Below are positions 1-7,188 of a DNA stretch of 16,910 bases, in pieces (within the stretch, counting starts at the first letter, position 1; each line of letters begins with the position of its first letter). Under the pieces are notes generated by a model, which worked only from the letters and a program-made list of their open reading frames with translations, had not been told where the DNA came from and ran no database searches. The stretch spans positions 1-16,910 of the forward strand of contig CAYMST010000089.1 in the NCBI GenBank assembly GCA_964393115.1. The letters are read 5' to 3'. The DNA is from CAYMST01 sp964393115. Its GTDB lineage: Bacteria > Bacteroidota > Bacteroidia > Cytophagales > Cyclobacteriaceae. A program made the translations under genes and the position numbers.

Positions 1-1073
1 TTTACTACAACCGTTAATGAATTCATTTCTGGCTTCCCAATCGCATTCATGAGACTACCAAAGGCAGCACCAATCGGCGAGAACAGCGTAATTACCGTGA
101 GTCCAACCATAAGCCATGTGGCCTGTGTATATGCTAAGCCATGGAGTAGGTACAAGGTAGGATACGCCATGATACAGATCAGCACCACTAATGGCACTAA
201 GACGGTATACAATTTAGCTAGTGAGCTATACATGAGAGTTTTTACCTCTTCTTGACCGTCGACTTGATTTTGACTGACAATATCTGGGAAAAGCTTCATT
301 TGAATAGCCGCATTTACCGCTAACACAATCATCCCATAGCGCCCGGCAACTCCTAGTAACGCGGTATCTGAAAGTGTTAAATATGCCGCTGAGATGAATA
401 TGCCAATTCTCGTACTGATGGTACCACTTATTTCCCGAAGAGCACCGTGTTTACCATACACCCATATTTCTTTAAATACACGCCCACTCCAATTACCTTG
501 GAGAGCAGATAAAATATATTTTCTCCCTAATAACAAACTGCTGGACGCAAACACAACGGCTAGGGAAATAACGAAAGAGGTAAAGCTCGTTTGTAGCCCA
601 TAATTAGTTACAATGACTAATAGGACCAGAAGGAATGCTGAGAAATTTAGGGTAAAAGCTTCCTTAAACTGTTTATTACTCTTCAGATAAGTAGTTACCC
701 ATCGGTATAACGAATTTGACAAAGCATAAACGGGGTATAAAATGGCGTAAGACCTCATCAACTCGTTGCCAAAAAGGAGTAAAGAAGACAAGACCAAGAT
801 CACCGATATCAACTCGAAGCCTTGAGATACCAACAATGTGGTCTTTGCATTATCTACAAAAGAGCCTTTATTAGCACCATTATTTATCCTGACTAGTGGT
901 ACATAAATCAACCCTTCTCTCAGGTTAGAAAAGATGGTTACCACAGTGATCAGCAAGAACCAAATACCGGCAACTTTAGCGTCATAGAGTCTGGTAATAG
1001 CTATCAATAGTACCATATTGGTCGCCAACTCTAGGACTGTTAACCCCAGTGTGTATTTGTTCTTTTTGAGCAT
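1..1073 (-). CDS. Wzx-like polysaccharide flippase (partial, runs off left edge)
   Basis: The reading frame is open from an ATG at 1073 to the window edge, giving 357 codons with the C-terminus missing. The protein is almost wholly hydrophobic, with repeated membrane segments (for example near residues 8-30, 70-95, 110-135 and 150-175). A late segment around 'GSLMNAIGKPEMNS' resembles the C-terminal half of Polysacc_synt/MATE-type flippases. Such proteins move lipid-linked repeat units across the inner membrane in Wzx/Wzy pathways. The only in-frame start after the preceding stop codon is this ATG. It is the most distal EPS gene visible, about 100 bp after the neighbouring GT4 gene. Family assignment rests on hydropathy pattern, that motif and operon context. 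A more distant MVF/MATE transporter is the alternative. Confidence 0.8.
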   Translation of the reverse strand, partial: MLKKNKYTLGLTVLELATNMVLLIAITRLYDAKVAGIWFLLITVVTIFSNLREGLIYVPLVRINNGANKGSFVDNAKTTLLVSQGFELISVILVLSSLLLFGNELMRSYAILYPVYALSNSLYRWVTTYLKSNKQFKEAFTLNFSAFLLVLLVIVTNYGLQTSFTSFVISLAVVFASSSLLLGRKYILSALQGNWSGRVFKEIWVYGKHGALREISGTISTRIGIFISAAYLTLSDTALLGVAGRYGMIVLAVNAAIQMKLFPDIVSQNQVDGQEEVKTLMYSSLAKLYTVLVPLVVLICIMAYPTLYLLHGLAYTQATWLMVGLTVITLFSPIGAAFGSLMNAIGKPEMNSLTVVV

Positions 1074-1173
1074 TTTTAGTAATGAGTTTACAGGTTGAAG
1101 ATCTGCTATTTGGTGATAAAATTCAGGACATTTAGATTTTTAGCAGGTCCCTATCGATTTTCTGTTGTCGTGC

Positions 1174-2250
1174 TTAGATTCCGTAGCATTTCAATGTCTC
1201 CTCTGCACATTTCTCCCATGTATACTGAAGGGCTGTATGTCTACCAGCAACCCCCAAGTCCACTAGCGATTGGCGGTTGTTCAACATACTCGCGATGACG
1301 TCTGCAAAATTCTCAGGTTTAGGATCCAAGGTAATAGCACCTTGTCCCAGTACCTCTTTGAGCGAGCCCCTATTTGAAGAGAGTACTGGCACCCCGCAAG
1401 CCATCGCTTCTAATGGCGGGAATCCAAACCCTTCGTACAAGCTTGGGTAAATAAATAAATCCGCTCCTTGGTAAAATGCTGGCAACTCCTCATCGGGAAT
1501 AAACCCTTTGAAAACGACATTATTGAGCCCCATGGTCTTATACTCTTTAAAAACCGGCATGTCGGGATGCGCTCCACCAGCAAGCTCGAACTTTACGGTA
1601 ATTCCCATATCCATCAACAACTTAGCGGTCCTCAAAATTGACATCACATTTTTGTGAGGAGCCGTTAGTCCACCTACGTAGCGAATGGTAAAGGTTTTAT
1701 TCCGTATTTTCTTTACAGGTGGGCGATAGGCATCATGATCGATACCGTTATAGATCACTTTGACACGCTCAGGCTCTATTCCTGTAAACCGTACAAAGTC
1801 GTGCTTAGCAGACTCTGAGACGACAATAACCCGGTCAGCCACCTTCAACGTGTTTTTGATATGCATTTTATAATACCAGTTGGCGGGGGCAAGTTTATGT
1901 GGGTAGATATATGGAATTGCATCATGAGCAGTGACAACTACGTGCTTTGGCTTATACCCTGACCACTTCAACGCCGTAGCGCCATCGACATAGTCCAGAT
2001 GAATCACCTCAGACCATATCGTTTTTATAGCTTTGCTCAAGTAATAAGGAGCTATATAATCCCTCAATCCACGAAAGCTTCTATGTTGATAGGTAAGCAC
2101 TGTATGGTCAGCATCCTGATCCTTTCGCAGTAGCATACTACACCCATTGGAGACGTTGAAAAACCGATTAAGCGTACTGGAGTACTTCGGGATACCTCCA
2201 ATTGATCCTAAGCAGGAAGCGATTAAAATACGTGTATTTACTAATGCCAT
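1174..2250 (-). CDS. Glycosyltransferase family 4 (GT-B fold), second of a tandem pair
   Basis: This is a retaining GT-B glycosyltransferase, predicted to add a sugar to the lipid-linked EPS repeat unit at the cytoplasmic face. The N-terminal half carries 'VVTAHDAIPYIYPHK' (the GT4 acceptor-side HD motif), followed by 'VSESAKHDF' and 'YNGIDHDAY'. The C-terminal half carries the nucleotide-sugar motif E-x7-E ('EGFGFPPLE', E273 and E281 from the chosen start), followed by 'AMACGVPVLSS'. The longest frame begins with a TTG at 2265 that overlaps the previous stop codon. I prefer the ATG at 2250 (358 aa), because 'MALVNTRILIAS' begins just before the first beta strand. It starts 11 bp after the upstream GT4 gene ends, so the two are surely cotranscribed. 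Donor and acceptor sugars cannot be read from sequence. Confidence 0.9.
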   Translation of the reverse strand: MALVNTRILIASCLGSIGGIPKYSSTLNRFFNVSNGCSMLLRKDQDADHTVLTYQHRSFRGLRDYIAPYYLSKAIKTIWSEVIHLDYVDGATALKWSGYKPKHVVVTAHDAIPYIYPHKLAPANWYYKMHIKNTLKVADRVIVVSESAKHDFVRFTGIEPERVKVIYNGIDHDAYRPPVKKIRNKTFTIRYVGGLTAPHKNVMSILRTAKLLMDMGITVKFELAGGAHPDMPVFKEYKTMGLNNVVFKGFIPDEELPAFYQGADLFIYPSLYEGFGFPPLEAMACGVPVLSSNRGSLKEVLGQGAITLDPKPENFADVIASMLNNRQSLVDLGVAGRHTALQYTWEKCAEETLKCYGI

Positions 2251-2261
2251 AGGTATGTCAG

Positions 2262-3362
2262 TCAAGTAATGGTTTCATAAACCCTAGCGGTATTTCGGGC
2301 ACATTGCGTCCAATTGTACTTCGCGCTATGTGCAATACCTTTTTCGATCTGGGTTTCATAATAATCGGTATCTTCCATATACCGTAATACAGCTGAAGCA
2401 ATCGCCTCCGGGTCGCTGTCTACTAATGCACTACCTCCGGTAAGCACTTCTTCGAGTGAACCTCCTTTTGTAGAAACACTCGGAGTTCCACAAGCCATCG
2501 CCTCTAGTGGCCCGAAACCGAACCCTTCGTAGTCAGAAGTAAAGACATGCAAGTCTGCACTGCGGTAAAAGTTCGTAATCTCTTTCTCCGGAACGAACCC
2601 CACAAAATCGATATTCTTAAGCTTAAGCTCCTTTGCTAGCTTAGGATATGTCGTATTTTCTGGGTAGGCACCAGCCACTTCCAAAACAACATCCTGGTTT
2701 CTATCTTCTATAATCTTGAAAGCCTTCAGCAGCAAGGGTAGATTCTTTCTGTTGCCAAGCCCTCCTGAGTATATTAGCTTAAAGGGCCCATCACTCTTTT
2801 TCTTTTCTGCCGCTTTATCGACATGAAACATATCATGATTTATGCCATTATAGACCACATAAACGAGATGATCTGGATAATTAGCATATTCTACTGCGTC
2901 CCGTTTCGCACTTTTAGAAACCACCACGATCGGCACTTCTCGTTTTTTCAATTGGTCAATAACCTTCCGGTAGTAATTGGTAAACTGTGCATCAGCTTCC
3001 AAGACGTGTAAGAGTGAAACATCATGCATGGTAACTACGATATTTTTTTTCTTTGCGATAAGCAACCCTAAGGCCGCCATAAACCAATGTGCGTGATAGA
3101 TATCAGATTTCTGTGGCAGCACTTTTGCCGCTATAAACCAAGGTAGTATATAGGGATGGAGGTTGCGAAATGATCGATATTGAATCTTACGTACCCATGT
3201 ATGATCCAGGTGTACGTAGGCATCCGGATGTGTCTTCTTAAAAGGCTTATACAACTGAGTATGGTCGAAATCGCCCATCTTCTTGGCCAGCTCGTAGCTG
3301 TAGCGTCCGATGCCTGATTCTAAATGATGGTCCGTGACCATAGTAACCTTTCCTAGCTTCAT
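2262..3362 (-). CDS. Glycosyltransferase family 4 (GT-B fold), first of a tandem pair
   Basis: This 366-aa cytoplasmic GT-B glycosyltransferase is predicted to act in EPS repeat-unit assembly. Visible family features are the N-terminal glycine-rich turn 'ESGIGRYSYEL' (about residues 15-25), the HD motif in 'VVTMHDVSLLH' (about 109-119), 'VSKSAKRDA', 'YNGINHDMF' and the C-terminal E-x7-E 'EGFGFGPLE' (E279 and E287) followed by 'AMACGTPSVS'. Length is normal for GT4. The start is an ATG two bases after the methyltransferase stop codon. It shares many local motifs with the next gene downstream (HRSFRGL versus YRSFRNL, YNGI-HD, the E-x7-E block), so the pair looks like an old duplication. The sugar specificity is unknown. 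Confidence 0.92.
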   Translation of the reverse strand: MKLGKVTMVTDHHLESGIGRYSYELAKKMGDFDHTQLYKPFKKTHPDAYVHLDHTWVRKIQYRSFRNLHPYILPWFIAAKVLPQKSDIYHAHWFMAALGLLIAKKKNIVVTMHDVSLLHVLEADAQFTNYYRKVIDQLKKREVPIVVVSKSAKRDAVEYANYPDHLVYVVYNGINHDMFHVDKAAEKKKSDGPFKLIYSGGLGNRKNLPLLLKAFKIIEDRNQDVVLEVAGAYPENTTYPKLAKELKLKNIDFVGFVPEKEITNFYRSADLHVFTSDYEGFGFGPLEAMACGTPSVSTKGGSLEEVLTGGSALVDSDPEAIASAVLRYMEDTDYYETQIEKGIAHSAKYNWTQCARNTARVYETIT

Positions 3363-3364
3363 CG

Positions 3365-4171
3365 CTACTTACTTTCAGAAACGGCCAAATTGTATTTATT
3401 TGTCTCTCCAAGCCCTATTTGCTCGAAAGACTGACTTGTTCTCCCTGTAAATACTGATTTTGAGTAACTGCTTAGTATCTCAAAAAATGCACCCAGTGTA
3501 GCAAAACCATCCTGTGCAATACTGCGCTGTGGCATCTGCTTTTCTATCATCTCTAGTGACCAGGCACCACTGAAATACTTATCTATCTTCGGGTCGTTAG
3601 AATTGACAAGCAATGGCACTTCATTTTCCCACTCATAATTGACTGTGAGAATACTTGGCGTGGTCTTGAGGAACATCTTAAAAGGTAACGACTTAGAGTT
3701 CAGGTAATAGAGAAACAAATCACCAAAATTCAACCCTTCCTTCGGAAAATCTATATCTGCTTTACTTTTAAGTACCACCTGACCTTCTATTTCCACCGTG
3801 CACCATTCATGCGAATATTTTGGTACGAGGTACTCTCCGATAAGTGATGGTACTTCTAAATAACCGCGTTTCGCCACACGACTCATTTCCTTTACAAATT
3901 TCTCTGGGTTTTCTGCATGTTCTAACACATGGCAGCAAATCACATAATCGAATTCGTTATCGTCAAATGGAAGATTCTCCGCATCAGCCTGCATGAACTT
4001 TTGGTGTTCATAGACCTTGAGATCCCCTCCGCGGTGCGCGTTGTTATCGATATATTTATCAACGACAACATTCGCTCTTGGATGAGGGTTATGACCTCCG
4101 CCTATCTCTAATACCTTCCAACTTTTTTTGATCTTAAGGTGATGTCGGGACCTTGGATTTCGAATTTTCAT
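3365..4171 (-). CDS. Class I SAM-dependent methyltransferase
   Basis: This 268-aa protein has a Methyltransf_11-type fold. Motif I is 'VLEIGGGHNPHP' at about residues 20-31, followed by an acidic strand end ('VVVDKY'). The later elements are 'QADAENLPFDDNEFDYVICCHVLEHAENP' in shortened form: the D-A-E adenine contact near 62-65 and 'CHVLEH' near 80-85. Such enzymes in EPS clusters methylate a sugar hydroxyl or a lipid-linked intermediate, but simple strand-order Rossmann methyltransferases are hard to assign to a substrate. The C-terminal 120 residues are not recognisable and may bind the acceptor. It lies 56 bp after the polymerase gene, and its stop codon is two bases from the next start, so it belongs to the EPS operon. 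Confidence 0.85.
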   Translation of the reverse strand: MKIRNPRSRHHLKIKKSWKVLEIGGGHNPHPRANVVVDKYIDNNAHRGGDLKVYEHQKFMQADAENLPFDDNEFDYVICCHVLEHAENPEKFVKEMSRVAKRGYLEVPSLIGEYLVPKYSHEWCTVEIEGQVVLKSKADIDFPKEGLNFGDLFLYYLNSKSLPFKMFLKTTPSILTVNYEWENEVPLLVNSNDPKIDKYFSGAWSLEMIEKQMPQRSIAQDGFATLGAFFEILSSYSKSVFTGRTSQSFEQIGLGETNKYNLAVSESK

Positions 4172-4227
4172 GGCTTGTTTGGTTTGAAATTAAGTATACG
4201 AAACCCATCGATTCAAGATCCAAAATA

Positions 4228-5709
4228 TTAGATTTTTGATGTTATTTTTCGATTTTCTTGTTCTTGCTGCTCTTTATCTAACGCAATAGCCCGAAATAGA
4301 ATGGCTAAAAACATCCAAAACAATAAACTCATGGGAAAAACACCTACCACTTCCTGGCTCGTCTCTATCACAAGTAACGGTGCTATGCCTGCAATAATAG
4401 ACCTGGCAATCCGCATGTACCTGGGGTCTTTCATCTTCCAGAGATTAAGCGTGGACGAAATCAATATAGCAAAGTAGAGGATCAAAAAGATGATTAATCC
4501 TATCCACCCCATCTCCACTCCCACTCTGATCAATCCAGAATCTGGTGGAAACTCTGCCAGAAACGTACCTGGCGAAAAGCGCTGTCCCCAAACTCCTGTA
4601 GACCCCAACCCTCCACCTACTGGGTGACTTAGAATCCATGGTGTAATCATCTTCCGGCTTTCCTCTCGCACTTGGTATGATTTATCTTCCTTAGCTTTAA
4701 ATACACTTTGAATACGCATAATGTACCAATTATCCGTTTCAATATTGGCGAGCACACCAAGGACTAATCCCATGACGACAATCAACCCATACATCTTAAA
4801 ATTTCGGGAAAGCACGATGCTCGTAAAAATAAAAAGAGGTGGAATAACATAGGCAGAGCGCGTCCCGGAATAGACGGTGGCCATAAAGCAACTGAAGATA
4901 CTGACTAACATCAGAAAGCGTTTCTTACCCTTAGGCACTAGCCCCATTACACTAATCGAAATTAAAAAGGTAAGACACATGATAATGCCATATTGAGCCG
5001 GTGAGCCAATCGTACCGAAGGACCGAAACTTCCCATAATTAAAGACTAGGTGAATGGCATCATTTGCATACACCCACGCCATCTCGTAGTCTAAATACCC
5101 AAAAAACGATTGATAAATACCCCAAAAGGCATCAAGTGTACTCACAAAAATGATAAACAGCAGAAAGTTAATCAGTGACTTATAATCTACGATTACCTTA
5201 GAACACAAGAAGTACATCATCAAATACCCCATGGCTGGACGCATAACATAAAACCACGCCACTCGAGAAGCTGCTTCGGGGTTAAAAAACTGTAATAAAT
5301 TATATCCGGCCCAGATAAAAATAATCCAGCTAACCGGGGTATGAAATACAGACCATTCATCTTGTAGATAACAGCGGTAGGTCACCCCGGAAAACATCAG
5401 AAAGATCAAGGCATCAATCATAATACCAAAGGGAATCCCTTGAAAATTCCAGGACAGGACATTTAGAAAAAAAGCAATGACCACCATAAGATGGACTCCA
5501 AGCTTTAAATTCCATAATACGGACAAGCCCATAGGCACGGCGGTCACCAATACAATAAGAAAAACAGGAGCCAGAATACCACCCTTGACGGTTAGCACGG
5601 CGGAAAAAATGGAGATCGCGGATAGCATCACCCAACCTGCAGTCCTCCCAAACTTAGTTTGTCCCTTTATGATATCGATGATGACCTCGGATAGCCCACT
5701 TCTTTGCAT
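4228..5709 (-). CDS. Wzy-like O-antigen/EPS polymerase (O-antigen ligase superfamily)
   Basis: This 493-aa polytopic inner-membrane protein has roughly eleven to twelve hydrophobic segments spread over its length and a charged C-terminal tail ('DKEQQEQENRK'). Two short motifs typical of the Wzy_C/RfaL superfamily are visible: 'YSGTRSAYVIPPL' and, after a large extracytoplasmic stretch, 'HPVGGGLGSTG'. The family either polymerises undecaprenyl-linked repeat units in the periplasm or ligates glycans to lipid A. In a cluster that also has an initiating transferase, a Wzz-like protein and a flippase, polymerase is the likelier role. The start is the ATG at 5707-5709. A 267-bp gap precedes it and contains a candidate 24-codon ORF that ends only a few bases before this start. 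Confidence 0.85.
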   Translation of the reverse strand: MQRSGLSEVIIDIIKGQTKFGRTAGWVMLSAISIFSAVLTVKGGILAPVFLIVLVTAVPMGLSVLWNLKLGVHLMVVIAFFLNVLSWNFQGIPFGIMIDALIFLMFSGVTYRCYLQDEWSVFHTPVSWIIFIWAGYNLLQFFNPEAASRVAWFYVMRPAMGYLMMYFLCSKVIVDYKSLINFLLFIIFVSTLDAFWGIYQSFFGYLDYEMAWVYANDAIHLVFNYGKFRSFGTIGSPAQYGIIMCLTFLISISVMGLVPKGKKRFLMLVSIFSCFMATVYSGTRSAYVIPPLFIFTSIVLSRNFKMYGLIVVMGLVLGVLANIETDNWYIMRIQSVFKAKEDKSYQVREESRKMITPWILSHPVGGGLGSTGVWGQRFSPGTFLAEFPPDSGLIRVGVEMGWIGLIIFLILYFAILISSTLNLWKMKDPRYMRIARSIIAGIAPLLVIETSQEVVGVFPMSLLFWMFLAILFRAIALDKEQQEQENRKITSKI

Positions 5710-5715
5710 AGGATG

Positions 5716-5790
5716 TTACTGACCAGCGCCAGTGAATAATGGTTGATTTAAATTTAATTCTTGCTGATCATCCTTTAGTTTGATCGGCAT
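5716..5790 (-). CDS. Candidate 24-aa small ORF just upstream of the polymerase gene
   Basis: An ATG at 5790-5788 opens a 24-codon frame that ends in TAA at 5718-5716, six bases before the polymerase ATG. The peptide begins MPIKLKDDQQELNLN and ends QPLFTGAGQ. It is hydrophilic, with no signal peptide or membrane segment. It fills the end of the largest gap in the EPS operon, and its close spacing to the next start would suit translational coupling or a leader peptide. It could equally be chance, since short ORFs are common. I do not recognise the peptide, and only the position argues for it. Confidence 0.25.
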   Translation of the reverse strand: MPIKLKDDQQELNLNQPLFTGAGQ

Positions 5791-5976
5791 ATTGACTTCC
5801 AAAAACTATGAACTTATACAATTCTTGGAATCTGACTAAAGCTATAGCATCAACCTTAATCTCACAACTAATCATGTTATAAATAAAGTTTTTCTCCCAC
5901 CTTCAACAGATTGAGTTTACACGGCTAAAGGGATATCAGATCATGGAAAAAAGTAACACTCAGGTATTCATAAATG

Positions 5977-7182
5977 TTAGTGCTCCGTATGAATAAAAAC
6001 ACCTTGGTTTTCTTTTTTCATAGAAGCAAAAGAAGACTTGATATTGCCTAACACCAACATCGGAAACTTGCTTATGGAAACTATTCCCTTCCTGAGAAGC
6101 TTATTCTTACCTAGTGTTATGGCGCTTGATAAGATCACTAGTCCAAACGATAGTGTTACCACTGGCCAAAACTGAAGATTTAGTATACCAATAGTCAGTA
6201 TTTCAACTACGGTAATGAAGCATAGTAAAACGACGAAAATACTTCTCGGAGGTCTAAAAAGCACCAGCATATAATCCAATGCGCTCATATTTCCTCGGAG
6301 TCCAGCCCAAAGGAGTTCCCCCCCATGGTGCCACGCATTGTAGTATTGCTCTCCAAACCAGCGAATCCTTTGCTGACCATAGACCTCAGCTGACTCCGTT
6401 TTATCCTCTTTTAGCAGTGCTGATGGTACATAAGTACATTTTACATTGGGAAATAAGGTAATCAGGTTTACCATGAAATTTTTATCAAATCCAGGTGCCT
6501 TACCATCTAAATGGTCAATACATGCCGTAAACACATTCTTTTGAATCATAGCTCCGCTACCGCTGATCTCAGGTATCAACCCAAAATTCACTTTGAAGTT
6601 TCTCAGCATCGTATCGTTTAGCGTCTCAGAGATCGCGTCAAAAGTGGAAAAACCCTTTCCAGAATTCAAGGCCACCCTCCTACCTTGAGCGATGGCCATT
6701 GAATTCGAAACAGAGAATATATGCCTGAAAAAGTCTTTGTCGATGAAGTTGTCCTTATCCAAAATCATGACGTAATCGATTTCTTGTAAGCCTTTTACTT
6801 TACTAGAAATATATTTGAGGGCATGCTGATATGAGTTACCCGGAAGGTGTGAGAAGGCTTTTTCCTCTATCACAAAGTCAAATCGCTCCTTCACTTGGTC
6901 CACCAACGCCTGACGTGCCTCCTGAAACAACACATACACCTGCGTCTGTGGAAGTTTATACCGCTCTAGTGTATCGAGAACATTTATAAAGCTATCATTT
7001 GGTTTATAAGCCGGTAACACAACCAAATGATTGGGAATACTGTCTTCCTGGCGCTTACCAGGGACTTTACGAAAACTGCAAAGCCCTAGTAGCTGTCCTA
7101 TTGCCCAGTAGAGTGCGAAAAACACTAACGGAGCCATTAACACATAGTAGACGATTATCCAATTCATTATATCCATCGTCAT
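5977..7182 (-). CDS. Membrane-anchored family 2 glycosyltransferase
   Basis: This 401-aa inner-membrane glycosyltransferase has an N-terminal membrane helix (about residues 7-33), a cytoplasmic GT-A domain and two or more C-terminal helices (about 310-360). The catalytic domain shows 'VVLPAYKPN' at the start of the fold, an aspartate-rich 'LDKDN' (D142 and D144, the DxD position), 'ISGSGAMI' (about 206-213) and the processive-type 'QQRIRW' (270-275). This layout resembles cellulose/chitin-synthase-like GT2 enzymes. It probably adds or extends a sugar in the EPS. The usual E-D pair before the Q-x-x-R-W motif is not obvious; 'GFDKN' occupies that region. The start is the ATG at 7182, six bases after the Wzc-like gene. 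A second ATG at 7170 is possible. Confidence 0.87.
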   Translation of the reverse strand: MTMDIMNWIIVYYVLMAPLVFFALYWAIGQLLGLCSFRKVPGKRQEDSIPNHLVVLPAYKPNDSFINVLDTLERYKLPQTQVYVLFQEARQALVDQVKERFDFVIEEKAFSHLPGNSYQHALKYISSKVKGLQEIDYVMILDKDNFIDKDFFRHIFSVSNSMAIAQGRRVALNSGKGFSTFDAISETLNDTMLRNFKVNFGLIPEISGSGAMIQKNVFTACIDHLDGKAPGFDKNFMVNLITLFPNVKCTYVPSALLKEDKTESAEVYGQQRIRWFGEQYYNAWHHGGELLWAGLRGNMSALDYMLVLFRPPRSIFVVLLCFITVVEILTIGILNLQFWPVVTLSFGLVILSSAITLGKNKLLRKGIVSISKFPMLVLGNIKSSFASMKKENQGVFIHTEH

Positions 7183-7188
7183 ATTCTT

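Noticed and set aside
1101..1146. CTGCTA/TAGCAG inverted repeat between the GT4 and flippase genes
   Set aside because: Six-base arms with a wide loop in AT-rich DNA are expected by chance.
4445..4639. 64-codon minus-strand frame inside the polymerase gene
   Set aside because: It lies entirely within a well-supported gene in another frame; a shadow ORF.
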